Source: Gammaproteobacteria bacterium (GTDB lineage Bacteria; Pseudomonadota; Gammaproteobacteria; JASBUN01). Taken from it: a stretch of 59,789 nt of DNA. The stretch is from NCBI GenBank assembly GCA_030147845.1, contig JASBUN010000032.1:1-59789 (forward strand). The letters are read 5' to 3'. The translations under genes were made by a program, and so were the position numbers. Each line of letters begins with the position of its first letter. Positions within the stretch are counted from its first letter, which is position 1. Below are positions 35,648 to 45,032 of this stretch, in pieces. Under the pieces are notes generated by a model. That model did no database searches, was not told the DNA's origin, and was given only the letters and a program-made list of their open reading frames with translations.

Positions 35648-35834
35648 GTTTTTATTCTCCATCGGCGTTGCGCCATTTCTGTGTTGTCGAATCGGCGCTG
35701 TATGATCTGCGCGCAGACTACAGCGAAGCCGGTGTCGCGATGACGATCATCACGGCGGCTTGTACTGCGATCGATGCCGGCAGCGGCACGTATGAGCGCA
35801 CGCGCTGTGGCCGGATCAGGGCCATAACGAGGTG

Positions 35835-36179
35835 CTACTGATCGACGACGACTATGCTGGTTTCCGCACTTTGTTTGTCGATGTCAAAGCGCATCACGCA
35901 ATACTCGTTTTGGTCCTCGACCGGCGTCGGATCATCGGCACAACAGCTACCGGCTATAATGCCGGAAAAGAAAACGCCAACTTTGGCGTGTACAACCGCT
36001 GCTTCTTCCGTGGCGCTGATTACCATTGCAGAGACACTTTTCTGACGCGCGTAGCTGGTCGCCGTCAAGCCTTGCTGGAGCGGTAAAAGACCGGGGTCAA
36101 TGGCCTCGATCTCACTTTTGAGTACGTCGTTGAAGCGTGCTGTACCCCAGACTTGCAGGGCTCTATCAAGTCGGATCAC
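35835..36179 (-). CDS. Conserved small protein of unknown function
   Basis: A 114-residue protein with a GTG start preceded by a strong GGAGGTGATTC ribosome site. No family name can be given with certainty. Seen: an N-terminal helix (LDRALQVWGTARFNDVLKSE), a line LLPLQQGLTATSYARQ, then beta-type segments with ISATEEAAVVHAKVGVFFSG and a double cysteine in AGSCCADDPTPVEDQNEYC. The CC plus a third cysteine nine to ten residues later could bind a metal. No signal peptide or membrane segment. It sits alone between the quinone oxidoreductase and the PaiB-like gene on the same strand. Confidence 0.75.
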   Translation of the reverse strand: MIRLDRALQVWGTARFNDVLKSEIEAIDPGLLPLQQGLTATSYARQKSVSAMVISATEEAAVVHAKVGVFFSGIIAGSCCADDPTPVEDQNEYCVMRFDIDKQSAETSIVVVDQ

Positions 36180-36390
36180 GAATCACCTCCAATGTTCAAC
36201 GTCGGCGACGGGCGTGCCTATATGCCGGCATACATGCTGTTGGATCGGGTGCGCGGCGACGATGATCCAGCCCGAATCAGTCATTATTCTACACCGATCC
36301 GACATGGTGTAGCATCCGCGGCGGGCCACCTTCGAGAAGAATATTCACAGGCGGTTATCCGCATTACCGCATTGTGAGACGTGGCAACGG

Positions 36391-37017
36391 CTAACGGTCG
36401 CGCGCCAAGGCGTCGCGCATCATCTGCGCCAGGGAGTCGCCGGGCGGCGTCGGCGCTTCTTCGAGATGGCGGGCGACCGAGAGTCGATCGTCGGGCGAGC
36501 GATTCTGGCTGAGCTTGAACTTGCCTTCGATTTTCTCGATTTGAATTTCAAAACCGACAATCATATCAAGCAGCTTGTCGCGCTGCGCAGAAGACCATTG
36601 CGGCTGCCACGGCTCGGCCTGAGAGGCTTCAAAAATTCGGGTCAGCCGCGCCAGCAACTGTTCGGTTTCCGCTGTTTCCGTGAACACACGGGCTGTGCCG
36701 TAGACATGAGCGACCGCATAGTTCCAGGTTGGTACGCCGAAGGTTCCGTACCAGCCAGGCGAGACGTAGCCATGCGGTCCTTGGAATATCACCAGCGCGG
36801 TCCGGCCCGACGCCAGTTGTTGCCACTGTGTATTGGCTCGTGCCATGTGGCCTCGCAGGACACTTGTGCCGGCACTGTCCTGTTCACAGACAAACGGCAG
36901 ATGATTGGCGTTGGGAACGCTGTTGTCGAGCGTAATCAGTGTTCCGAATGGATGCTTGGCGATGAGATCGGCGAGTTGCTGCGCGTCGCGTTGCCTGAAG
37001 TGTTCGGGACTATACAT
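36391..37017 (-). CDS. PaiB-family FMN-binding protein
   Basis: A 208-residue protein of the PaiB family with a split-barrel FMN-binding fold, named after a Bacillus negative regulator of sporulation and protease genes. Seen: the opening MYSPEHFRQRDAQQLADLIA, HPFGTLITLDNSVPNANHLP, LVIFQGPHGYVSPGWYGTFG and WNYAVAHVYGTARV. In proteobacteria it is usually a single gene of unclear role, perhaps haem or flavin related. No operon partner is apparent. Confidence 0.9.
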   Translation of the reverse strand: MYSPEHFRQRDAQQLADLIAKHPFGTLITLDNSVPNANHLPFVCEQDSAGTSVLRGHMARANTQWQQLASGRTALVIFQGPHGYVSPGWYGTFGVPTWNYAVAHVYGTARVFTETAETEQLLARLTRIFEASQAEPWQPQWSSAQRDKLLDMIVGFEIQIEKIEGKFKLSQNRSPDDRLSVARHLEEAPTPPGDSLAQMMRDALARDR

Positions 37018-37148
37018 GCGGCTCGCGCTCCTCTGGTCTGCGCTATAACAAACACCGATGATAAGCTGGAATCGAGCGCGGCGTCGCGCACAAGTCTCTT
37101 TGTCTTACCTCTTTACCACAACGTAAGCGGCCGCCGGGCATGGCGCAG

Positions 37149-37598
37149 TTAACGCACATGTTTTGTTAACAGTCGGTCAAGGTTGTTGGCGAATGTCTTA
37201 CGGTCGCTTTGGCTTAACGTTGGCGGACCGCCGGTATGAATGCCGCTGGCGCGCAACGTCTCCATGAAATCGCGTGTGTTCAGACGTGCACGAATATCGT
37301 CGGCGGAATACAGTTCGCCGCGCGGGTTTAGCGCCATTCCGCCTTTTTCGATCACTTCCGCGGCCAGCGGAATGTCCGCGGTAATGACCAGATCACCGGC
37401 ATTGAGCCGCTTGACGATCTCGTTGTCGGCGACATCGAAGCCGGCCGTGACTTGCAGCATTTTTACGTTGCGCGCGGCCGGGATGCGTACCCGCTGGTTG
37501 GCCACCAACGTCATGTGTACGCCGGTTCGTTCCGCTGCCCGGAACAAGATGTCCCGGACTACGACCGGGCATGCGTCCGCGTCAACCCATATGTCCAT
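37149..37598 (-). CDS. yaiI: YaiI/YqxD (DUF188) family protein
   Basis: A 149-residue cytoplasmic protein of the widely conserved YaiI/YqxD family, related to PIN-type nuclease folds. Seen: [18 protein letters not shown] at the N-terminus, [37 protein letters not shown] and [13 protein letters not shown]. The spaced aspartates could bind a metal ion. Biochemical function unknown. Length equals the family. Confidence 0.93.
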   Translation of the reverse strand: MDIWVDADACPVVVRDILFRAAERTGVHMTLVANQRVRIPAARNVKMLQVTAGFDVADNEIVKRLNAGDLVITADIPLAAEVIEKGGMALNPRGELYSADDIRARLNTRDFMETLRASGIHTGGPPTLSQSDRKTFANNLDRLLTKHVR

Positions 37599-37700
37599 GG
37601 CCTGGCCCCCTTACGTGTCGAGCAAAAGATGGCGAGACGCTGCCATCGCAGCCATTATGACACGGGTTTGGCGCCGGCGCCGCGTGAGGACCGCGGCGCT

Positions 37701-38702
37701 TTAATGGGTAAGCACGACGCGAAAGTGCGCCTTGCCGCTGCGCAGCCGGGCGATGGCTTTGTTGATGTCGGTAAAGCTGAATTTTTCAATAATCGGTTTT
37801 ATCTGATGGCGGGCGGTGAACTCCAGCATGTCGGCGATGGTGGTCGGGCTGCCGACCGGGGAGCCGGAGATCGAGCGTTGCCCCAGGAGCATCGGGAACA
37901 CGCTAACGTCGAGTGGCTCCAGGGTCGCACCGACAAAGTGAAGTCGACCTCTGGGCTTCAATGTTTGTACGTAGGCGTTCCAGTCGAGTTTGACCTCGAC
38001 CGTGGACAGGATGAGATCAAATTGTCCGGCAGCGGATTCGATCTCGGACGCATTTCGAGAGTTGATCGTGCGGTGCGCGCCCAGCTTTAGCGCTTCGGCC
38101 TTTTTGCTTTCACTCGATGTAAACGCGGTGACTTCACAACCCCAGGCATTCAGGAACTGCAGGGCCATATGGCCGAGTCCGCCGATGCCGATGACGCCGA
38201 CCCGATCGGTCGGTTTGATGCCAAATTGAACCAAGGGATTGAACACGGTGATACCACCGCAGAACAACGGACCGGCACTTTCCTTGTCGATACCGTCGGT
38301 CAGCTGGATCACACTGGGCGCTTTGGCGCGAACCTTGTCCGCGAAGCCGCCGTGGTGTGCGACGATGGTGGGTTGCGCGGTGGCGCACAAATTGTGATCG
38401 CCGGCCATGCACGAATGGCAGGTCATGCAATATCCGGAGTGCCAGCCGAGCCCGACCGTGTCACCGATCTTGAGATGACCGACATTTTTCCCCGTCGCAC
38501 CAATCGTGCCGACAACTTCGTGGCCCGGAACGATTGGATACTGTGTTATACCCCACTTATTGTCGATCATACTGATGTCGCTTTGACATATTCCGCAGTA
38601 GCTGACGTCGATCTCGACCTCATCATCAGCCAGTGCGCCCGGATCATACTCGAACGGCTTTAGTTCACCTTCGGGTTCGAAAGCGGCATACGCTTTGATC
38701 AT
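37701..38702 (-). CDS. Zinc-dependent alcohol/aldehyde dehydrogenase (YahK/CAD-like)
   Basis: A 333-residue medium-chain NADP-type dehydrogenase that reduces aldehydes. Seen: catalytic zinc ligands in SYCGICQSDISMID and VPGHEVVGTIG, four structural-zinc cysteines in GYCMTCHSCMAGDHNLC, and the coenzyme fold VGVIGIGGLGHMALQFL. The pattern with H-S-G-Y-C and MTCHSC fits the cinnamyl-alcohol/YahK group. AAAGGAGATAGGTC precedes the ATG. It stands alone, 102 bases downstream of which YaiI starts on the same strand. Natural substrate unknown. Confidence 0.92.
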   Translation of the reverse strand: MIKAYAAFEPEGELKPFEYDPGALADDEVEIDVSYCGICQSDISMIDNKWGITQYPIVPGHEVVGTIGATGKNVGHLKIGDTVGLGWHSGYCMTCHSCMAGDHNLCATAQPTIVAHHGGFADKVRAKAPSVIQLTDGIDKESAGPLFCGGITVFNPLVQFGIKPTDRVGVIGIGGLGHMALQFLNAWGCEVTAFTSSESKKAEALKLGAHRTINSRNASEIESAAGQFDLILSTVEVKLDWNAYVQTLKPRGRLHFVGATLEPLDVSVFPMLLGQRSISGSPVGSPTTIADMLEFTARHQIKPIIEKFSFTDINKAIARLRSGKAHFRVVLTH

Positions 38703-39289
38703 GACCTATCTCCTTTATTGATTCGATTGGTATCCGCGAACGCGGCGCGGAAAACTCAACAGTTGCTCCGGGCCAGTCAACTCGCCAGGTAGTCCAAACA
38801 CGGCTCATGCATTTCGCACGCGACCCAGACAGGGCGCGCTGCCGGTGGACCCGCAATTTGGGTCCGGGTGGCGGCCAACGGCTCAGGGGTTGGCGCGGCA
38901 TGATATCAAAATGAGAGTGGGCGACGCCTAAATGAATGCCACTGACGAAACTTGCAGTGACCGGTTCGGCGTCCACCGCGAAAGCGTGTGCTAGACGGCC
39001 GTCGCGCCACAGGGTTTTTCTCTGAGCCGAAGAACCGAGCCGCCCACAATTGCAATAGGGTACAGTGACTCAGTTTATGCCTGAGCAAGTATAGACGACG
39101 CCGGTGTCCCGGTTCTGCCGGGGTGGCCAAACAGGCGGTGGAATCGGCAACCGCGTTGTGCGCGGAAAGCCGGCCCGACAAATCTGTATTGGAAATGAGG
39201 TAATGGGCCGCGACCGATCGAACCGCCGCGCCGGGGGCGAGTTAATGACTATTCGTTAACGACTCATGGCGGCGCACGCGATACCAGCG
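38703..39289. other. Intergenic region, nothing recognised
   Basis: The 587 bases between the alcohol dehydrogenase start and the diguanylate cyclase end carry short open frames on both strands, none with a ribosome site, recognisable motif or good start. It may contain a decayed gene, but no homology could be seen by eye. Confidence 0.5.
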
Positions 39290-40276
39290 TTATGCCGATC
39301 GGTTAACCAAGCGCACGTTCAGATATGTGCCGCTACCGCTCTCCTTGGCCGCATACATGGCAAGGTCGGCGCTGGTAATCGCGTCGCTCAGACTGGTGCG
39401 CGGATCGCGCATGGCTTTCCCGACCGACGCACTGATGCCGTCGGCGGCCAACATGTTTCGGATTTTGTGAAAAATGACCTCGGATTCATCCTGGTCACAT
39501 TCGACGCTTAAGATGGCGAATTCATCGCCACCGATGCGCGCCACCATGTCGCTCTCGCGGACTGCACGGCGCAGGCTGCGAGCCGCGCGGCGCAGAAGTA
39601 TGTCACCGTGGGCGTGACCGGCGGAGTCGTTGACCGCCTTCATACCGTCTAAATCGATAATGTACACGCAGCTAGGGACGCCGTAACGGCGCGAGCGTGC
39701 TTCCTCGGCGGCAATGCACTGTTCCCAGCCGTTTCGATTGAGTAAACCGGTCAATGAATCGGTCGTTGCCAATTTCTGACTGCGCTCCAGCAGGCGCGCG
39801 TTCTCTGCGGCCTTGATGTCGGCGTGCAGAATGGTCACCAGCAAGCGGGCAAACATTTCGACCACCGGCAGCGCATCGATGATGGACGGGTCCTGAGGGT
39901 CCGGGTCGATGGCACACAACGTTCCGAACAACGTCCCATCTTCGCGCGCCAATGGTACTCCGATGTAGGCGCCGATTGAGATCTGTTTTCCGATCGGCGC
40001 GTTGGCATAGCTATCGACGTCGGTGGCGCGTGCAGCAACACACGGGCCCAAACCGCCCACCATTTGTGAGCAAAACGAATCGGCCCAGCGAAACACCGCG
40101 CCATCCTCTACGTTGTAACCATGATCCTCGGCCTGCAACACGATCCAGTCGGCGCCTTCGGTTCTGGTCATCATCCACAAATCAAATCCGAACCGCTCGT
40201 GCAAAAGCGCGAGTACCTGTCGGCTCGCAGTTTCGAAGTCGGAGAACGGTGACAAAGGGACGGTGGGTAGGTTCAT
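39290..40276 (-). CDS. GAF-GGDEF diguanylate cyclase
   Basis: A 328-residue signalling enzyme that makes cyclic di-GMP. Seen: an N-terminal GAF domain (about residues 12-150, with YIGVPLAREDGTLFGTLCAI) and a C-terminal GGDEF domain (from TDSLTGLLNRNGWEQC, with VYIIDLDGMKAVNDSAGHAH and the intact active site ARIGGDEFAIL). No membrane segment, so it senses something in the cytoplasm. The inhibitory RxxD site five residues before GGDEF reads RESD (in AVRESDMVARIGGDEF), so product inhibition is possible. It stands alone. Confidence 0.93.
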   Translation of the reverse strand: MNLPTVPLSPFSDFETASRQVLALLHERFGFDLWMMTRTEGADWIVLQAEDHGYNVEDGAVFRWADSFCSQMVGGLGPCVAARATDVDSYANAPIGKQISIGAYIGVPLAREDGTLFGTLCAIDPDPQDPSIIDALPVVEMFARLLVTILHADIKAAENARLLERSQKLATTDSLTGLLNRNGWEQCIAAEEARSRRYGVPSCVYIIDLDGMKAVNDSAGHAHGDILLRRAARSLRRAVRESDMVARIGGDEFAILSVECDQDESEVIFHKIRNMLAADGISASVGKAMRDPRTSLSDAITSADLAMYAAKESGSGTYLNVRLVNRSA

Positions 40277-40996
40277 TATGATCTCAATGTATGGTGCGCG
40301 ACGAGTAGCGTAGCGCCGCGCACGCTAAATCAGGTTTTCGGCGGTACGTATCCGTCTGAATCCATTTATCTAAACGGCTATCGTACGCGTTTATGCAGCC
40401 GCCGGAGCGGCCGGTTGCGGCGAACCTTAAACCGATGGTGGCCGCAGTTTGCCGATATATGCATATTTCAGATAATGGTAAGCGCGATTACCGCTGCCCG
40501 CTAGACAGGGAAATCCCGTAGATCGTTGGGGTATGCACTAGCGCGCGTATGCTGAAGCAAACCGAACGGTCCGCCGCCGTGGCGTTGGGCGTCTGTGCAT
40601 GGCGATGCGTTACCCATATACGTCGCTGCAGCGATTACATCGAATTGTAGATCGCTGGCGGGTCTTTCGCCAACAAATTGGCGCTAACGCCTCAGGACAA
40701 TGGCTCGTACAGGCGTACTTGCTCACGGCTTACGTGTAAGTTTACTCGCTTACGCTGGGGAAAGCGTAAGTTTCGCTCGCGTAGGAACCGCGTTGTCGTG
40801 CCTGTTTGTAATTTCCTCCGATACTTTATCGGATGGCCGACCGGAACCGAACGCGCTCAGACATTTTGCCGTAGAGGAAACGCTTGGCAGCGCTGCGGTC
40901 GCGGTTGCGGAACAACTCGAGCGCGTCGAACCGCAGCGGCTCCTTGCGCATATCTTGGTGCGTGAATATCTGTCATAGGTTCGGCTACGCAACGGT
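40277..40996. other. Intergenic region with one hairpin
   Basis: The 720 bases hold no convincing gene. A perfect hairpin with arms CTTACGCT (40749-40756) and AGCGTAAG (40763-40770) lies in a stretch with several further CTTACG or CGTAAG words. A 92-codon frame at 40700-40978 has no ribosome site and a low-complexity composition. Confidence 0.5.
40749..40770. repeat. Perfect hairpin in an intergenic stretch
   Basis: CTTACGCT and AGCGTAAG pair over a 6-base loop. Related words GCTTACGTGTAAG occur just before (about 40729). Meaning unknown. Confidence 0.4.
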
Positions 40997-41341
40997 TCAG
41001 CCGTGTATCGATCGACTATCGACGGGCGCTTGTTCGCGCTCATGCATGCCATAGTCTCGAATCACGCCGGCAATGCGTAGGCGATAATCCTTGAATATGC
41101 CTGAGCGTCCGCTTCTCTGCGCGTCGCGGTGAGCTTCGAGTTCTCGCCAGCGCGCTATGGCCTGCTCATCTCGAAAGAACGACAGCGACAGCACTTTACC
41201 TGGTTCCGAAAGGCTTTCGAAACGCTCAATCGAAATAAAGCCGTCGACTTGTTCCAACAGTGGTCGCAGATTGGCGGCGATATCCAGGTAGGCCTGTCGA
41301 CGGCCGTCGGTCGGCCAGACTTCAAAAATTACCGCAATCAT
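40997..41341 (-). CDS. Antibiotic biosynthesis monooxygenase (ABM) domain protein
   Basis: A 114-residue protein with a single ABM ferredoxin-like fold. Seen: MIAVIFEVWPTDGRRQAYLD, the core VDGFISIERFESLSEPGKVL and LSFFRDEQAIARWRELEAHR, all usual for YgiN/ABM proteins that act on quinols or haem. The ATG at 41341 follows GGGAGATAACG and is preferred over a start 20 codons earlier. It lies in a leftward run with the glyoxalase-like gene (72 bases upstream). Confidence 0.9.
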   Translation of the reverse strand: MIAVIFEVWPTDGRRQAYLDIAANLRPLLEQVDGFISIERFESLSEPGKVLSLSFFRDEQAIARWRELEAHRDAQRSGRSGIFKDYRLRIAGVIRDYGMHEREQAPVDSRSIHG

Positions 41342-41413
41342 CGTTATCTCCCACAGTAGTCCACATCCGCGTTGGCGGTAGTCCGAACGTGAGATGGCCA
41401 TCTACGTATATGC

Positions 41414-41842
41414 TTAGCCATTGGTTGGCAGCGCCCAGTGGGGATTCCATGCGATTTCCCACAAATGGCCATCTGGATCCTGGAAGCAGCCCGCGTAGCC
41501 ACCCCAAAGTGTGTCTTGCGCGCGCTTGATGATCAATGCTCCGGCCGTCCTTGCCTGCTCCATGACCGTATCGACTTCCTCTTTCGACGACACGTTATGA
41601 CCAAGCGCAAACTCAGTCGCGTTCGGCTTGCCGGTCGCCAACCCGGTGTCGTGCGCGAGGCTGTCGCGCGGCCAAATGGCGAGCTTCAATCCACCCTGGA
41701 GTTCAAAAAAAGCAACCACGCCATGTTCGAACTCGGTTCCTACGATACCTTCGGTTGGCAGACCGAGTCCATCGCGATAGAAGCGAAGCGATCGGTCCAG
41801 GTCATCGACGCAGATCGTAATGACGGTGATTTTAGGCGTCAT
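41414..41842 (-). CDS. Glyoxalase/bleomycin-resistance (VOC) family protein
   Basis: A 142-residue vicinal-oxygen-chelate protein with two beta-alpha-beta-beta-beta modules. Seen: TVITICVDDLDRSLRFYRDG, GVVAFFELQGGLKLAIWPRD, and the second module with GYAGCFQDPDGHLWEIAWNP, where the final glutamate is a usual metal ligand. Substrate cannot be told. ATG at 41842 is used since the upstream extension overlaps the neighbouring gene and has no family match. The next gene upstream ends 34 bases away. Confidence 0.9.
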   Translation of the reverse strand: MTPKITVITICVDDLDRSLRFYRDGLGLPTEGIVGTEFEHGVVAFFELQGGLKLAIWPRDSLAHDTGLATGKPNATEFALGHNVSSKEEVDTVMEQARTAGALIIKRAQDTLWGGYAGCFQDPDGHLWEIAWNPHWALPTNG

Positions 41843-41876
41843 GGCAGCTATCGCTATTCCAGTATGTTGCGATCTC

Positions 41877-42530
41877 TTAGACGGCTGAGCGCTGAGCCTC
41901 GCCGGAGTTGGACATGCGTCGCGCATCGTTGTCCGGATATGGGTACTCCATGTAGTGCGCCGTTCGGCGAGCCACCCGTTCGCCGAAATAATGCTCCACC
42001 ACCTTCAGCGACACGTCGAGACCGGCGGAAATGCCGGCAGAAGTAAACACACGACCATCCCTGACGAAGTGCTTTTCACGTTCGACAAGTACAGTGGGGA
42101 AGGCGTCGGACATCCAGTCCAGCGAGTTCCAATGCGTGGTCGCGTGTAAACCGTCCAAAATTCCGGCAAAGCCCAGCAACATCGAGCCGGTACAAACGCC
42201 GACTACCGTTTCTACCTTTGCTGCACGTGCGCGCAGCCACTCTAGCATTACGGCATTCTTGCACTCCCGTCGCGCGCCCCATCCACCCGGTGTAACCAGA
42301 AGATCCAAGGGTGGGCAATTATCGAAGTGATGCTGCGGCGCGACTGTCATACCGCCGGCGGTGACGATTGAGCCGGAACGTTCCGACACTAATAGCGCCT
42401 CGAACGGCGACGGTTCCTCGCGCCGCTTTGCTTCGTCGAGCCTGGTTGCCGAAAACACTTCAAACGGCCCGCAAAAGTCCAGTAGTTCGACATCGTCATA
42501 GACAATGATACCAACGCGCATTCTATCCAT
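41877..42530 (-). CDS. DJ-1/PfpI family protein
   Basis: A 217-residue protein of the DJ-1/PfpI superfamily. Seen: VGIIVYDDVELLDFCGPFEV, the glutamate-containing N-terminal strand, LDLLVTPGGWGARRE, and the nucleophile elbow VGVCTGSMLLGFAGILDG with a cysteine followed by TTHWNSLDWM. This arrangement resembles isonitrile hydratase and the ligand domain of AraC-type GlxA regulators, but there is no DNA-binding domain. Activity uncertain. It heads a leftward group with the VOC and ABM genes. Confidence 0.9.
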   Translation of the reverse strand: MDRMRVGIIVYDDVELLDFCGPFEVFSATRLDEAKRREEPSPFEALLVSERSGSIVTAGGMTVAPQHHFDNCPPLDLLVTPGGWGARRECKNAVMLEWLRARAAKVETVVGVCTGSMLLGFAGILDGLHATTHWNSLDWMSDAFPTVLVEREKHFVRDGRVFTSAGISAGLDVSLKVVEHYFGERVARRTAHYMEYPYPDNDARRMSNSGEAQRSAV

Positions 42531-42755
42531 ACGGTTCTAGCTCGCCTGAAGCAAGAGTAAAGATGAGATTAATTGCAGCCGGCCGACGTGCGACGCATGC
42601 TGATCGGAAGCATAAACGCCCATATTAAGCTCGCCGCGCGTAGGATTGGAATACGCCCGTCGAGCGGTGTCAATCGGCTGAGCGGCATGACGGTCACGGC
42701 CTTCCGCCCGGTCGGAGAAGATTGCGCCGGGGCGAGGGTCCGGCCTATCGATCGG

Positions 42756-43241
42756 CTATCGGCCCTTGGCCCGGTCGCCGCGCAGGGTCATGATGGTACT
42801 GAGAACCGTAGCCGCCACCTTGCCGTCGTCGCGCACGATGTCGCAACTATAGTGGGTGATGGTCTTCCCGCTTTGAATCGGCTTGGCGCTGGCCTTGAGC
42901 GTAGAGCGCCATACAGGTCTAAAGAAATTTATTTTTAGCTCAACGCTGGCGAATGTTTCTCCTTCCGCCATGAGCGTCGAGTGCGCGGTGCCGATGGCGG
43001 CATCGGCGAGTTCGCAGATCAGTCCGCCATGTATGGTGCCCTGCTGGTTACCATGTATGGCGGGGTTGGCTTCGATTGCGACCGTGGCTGTGCCAAGACC
43101 CACTTCAACAATTGTAATCGCAAGCGTTTTCGATATCGGCGTTGGATACTGCATGTGCGTGCTATCGTTGTCCGCGAGCGTTCCCGATAGCTGTTTTTGT
43201 AGATACTCGAGTACCGGCAATTTATTGTTTTCTGCGGTCAT
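42756..43241 (-). CDS. PaaI-family hotdog thioesterase
   Basis: A 161-residue acyl-CoA thioesterase of the hotdog fold. Seen: GNQQGTIHGGLICELADAAI, the helix and catalytic region of PaaI-type enzymes with HGG, followed by ASVELKINFFRPVW and ITHYSCDIVRDDGKVAATV. It hydrolyses acyl- or aryl-CoA esters in the cytoplasm. No operon partner; upstream 648 bases lack genes. Confidence 0.9.
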   Translation of the reverse strand: MTAENNKLPVLEYLQKQLSGTLADNDSTHMQYPTPISKTLAITIVEVGLGTATVAIEANPAIHGNQQGTIHGGLICELADAAIGTAHSTLMAEGETFASVELKINFFRPVWRSTLKASAKPIQSGKTITHYSCDIVRDDGKVAATVLSTIMTLRGDRAKGR

Positions 43242-43889
43242 TCACGACCCTCTACGAATGGTTGACGTAAGGACGCGGCGATCAATCGGCTCAAGTGGCT
43301 CAGACCGTTCCTTTGCTGCACGTCCACTGCACTGCCTCGCCGCCACGCCCCGTTCCGCGCCGATTCTGTCGATCCGATCAGCCAGAGCGTCTACAAGCGC
43401 TTATCCTCCGAATTGTAAAAACAAAAAGATGGTGATGACAAATGTAAGTTGATTGCCGTCGCCGGCATTGTTGGCAAGCCTCACGCGTCTCAATGCAGGC
43501 CGTGGACCAGCCGGTCATTCCGCTGAGCACCAGCCATCATCGTGTGGCTAGGTTCAGCAGCAGTTACTTGCGCTGCATAAAATACGGCTGACTAGTCCAT
43601 GTGCAGGCTCGGGACGAAGCGCGCTGTCGGATCATGGTGACCGTCAATCGACGCAGCCCAATAGAATATTCAGCCCCTTACAGTCTAGGTCAAAGCAGAC
43701 AGCAAAAGAGGTGCGGCGGCAAGATAAAGTTGGGAGAGTAGAGGAAAAAGAAGGGGAGACCCGTGCCCGGGCTTACGGGTCGTTACATATTACCGGCAGC
43801 GACGCCGCATGCAGCATCCACACTATCGAGGGACGTTCTGACCAACCCGCGGCAGCGGTTGGTCTGCATCGGAGGACGGCTTCGCCTGT
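43242..43889. other. Intergenic region, nothing recognised except one hairpin
   Basis: No gene could be supported in these 648 bases. A hairpin with arms GACCAACC (43840-43847) and GGTTGGTC (43857-43864) sits 25 bases after the methyltransferase stop (that gene runs leftward). A purine-rich stretch lies at about 43700-43760. Confidence 0.5.
43840..43864 (-). terminator. Hairpin after the methyltransferase gene
   Basis: GACCAACC and GGTTGGTC form a perfect 8-base stem over a 9-base loop just beyond the stop of the leftward methyltransferase gene. No T run follows, so termination strength is doubtful. Confidence 0.4.
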
Positions 43890-44648
43890 TTAGAAGCCCA
43901 CGCCGACGGACTTGATCGCCGAAATAACGATCGTTTGACCAATAAGAACTAACCAAGAGAAATGAGACGCAAAAAGCGGTTCAGTGTTGCGTGTAAGTGA
44001 TTTCAAATTTTTGTTTACGCGCGCCATAAAGCGGCGTTTGCCTATATAGATGAATGGCGCCAGCAATATAAGCCAGAGCAACGACTTCTTTTGCACTTGG
44101 TCGATACTTAGTTCGATTTGGTCGAACCCGGCATCCTGGAGAGCGTGGGCCAAGTAAAAATACGGAACCGGGGTAATATTTCCTTTGTCCGAAAAGGGCG
44201 CGTCGTTGGTTAGGGATAAAGGCCCAAGTGAATTCGCAAATCCGGAAATAAAATAACGCAACCGGGAATGGATGTTGAGTACATTTGGAGTGGCAATCAC
44301 GAGCACGCCGCCGCTGGCCGTGACGCGAAATGCTTCACGCAAAAAGGCGCGATAGTTGTCCACACGCTCCACAACATCCGAAGACGTTACCAAATCAAAG
44401 CGTGCGTTGGGGTACGGCAGCGGCTCACGATTTAAATCGATTGCCGCACGCGGTAAGTCTTTAATAGCAAAGCATTCAACGTCGAAATCGCAGGCAGTGG
44501 ATCGCATCGGTAAATCTTGCTGCAGCGCCAGGATTAATTCACCGCGCCCCGATCCAATATCAAGATGTTCGCGCCCAATGGTGTGGGTGTTCGAGAGACG
44601 CTGTTTGGCTGCGTCAACTACCGCAATATAGGTGCTTTTAGTGCTCAT
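43890..44648 (-). CDS. Class I SAM-dependent methyltransferase with C-terminal membrane segment
   Basis: A 252-residue methyltransferase. Seen: the SAM-binding motif EHLDIGSGRGELILALQQD, the motif FDLVTSSDVVERVDNYRAFL in place of the more usual E-V-I-E-H, and VTASGGVLVIATPNVLNIHS. The C-terminus carries hydrophobic stretches (LLWLILLAPFIYIG and SWLVLIGQTIVISAI), suggesting membrane association, as in enzymes acting on lipids, quinones or lipid-linked sugars. GGGGGA precedes the ATG at 44648. Substrate unknown; no related neighbour. Confidence 0.85.
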   Translation of the reverse strand: MSTKSTYIAVVDAAKQRLSNTHTIGREHLDIGSGRGELILALQQDLPMRSTACDFDVECFAIKDLPRAAIDLNREPLPYPNARFDLVTSSDVVERVDNYRAFLREAFRVTASGGVLVIATPNVLNIHSRLRYFISGFANSLGPLSLTNDAPFSDKGNITPVPYFYLAHALQDAGFDQIELSIDQVQKKSLLWLILLAPFIYIGKRRFMARVNKNLKSLTRNTEPLFASHFSWLVLIGQTIVISAIKSVGVGF

Positions 44649-45032
44649 AAGTCCCCCAGGTGTGAAAAACAATCAGACAGTTGGTGTTATCGATTTTTTT
44701 GGCTACGCAAGGTTTTCTCTGTGCGCTTCATCGAAACGACGGAAGTACGTGGGTTGGCGTCGATCGAAGGTACGTATTTGCGTACATACCGCCAAAGCGG
44801 GAATCACTTCGAAAAGGTTCTGATTAATACACTGAAACGGCGGTGTCTGCGTGCGGTAAACGATATTTCGCAACCGTATCCCGCCTTGCCCCTATCGCCG
44901 TGATGGGCAAATTGACACTTCGATAAAAATGCGAAGCCGAGCGTTCAAGCGTGAATCCACCGTTTATGGTTCGGCGGCGAAGTGAGTATCACTGCCTGTG
45001 ATGCAACGACATCAAGGGGTGCGAGGGGGTGC
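44649..45032. other. Intergenic region, nothing recognised
   Basis: 384 bases between the methyltransferase start and the histidine kinase stop. Only a short inverted GTACG...CGTAC pair near 44770 was noted. No gene supported. Confidence 0.45.

Noticed and set aside
35648..35662. Start of the quinone oxidoreductase at the ATG five codons earlier
   Set aside because: That ATG lies inside the GGAG ribosome site of the downstream ATG.
38665..39181. Two leftward frames of about 100 codons in the gap after the alcohol dehydrogenase
   Set aside because: Arginine- and proline-rich shadows with no recognisable domain or start signal.
40700..40978. 92-codon plus-strand frame between the cyclase and the ABM gene
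   Set aside because: No ribosome site, no motif, and it begins within a hairpin-rich stretch.
43711..43893. 60-codon frame before the methyltransferase end
   Set aside because: Short, no ribosome site and overlapping the end region of a clear gene.
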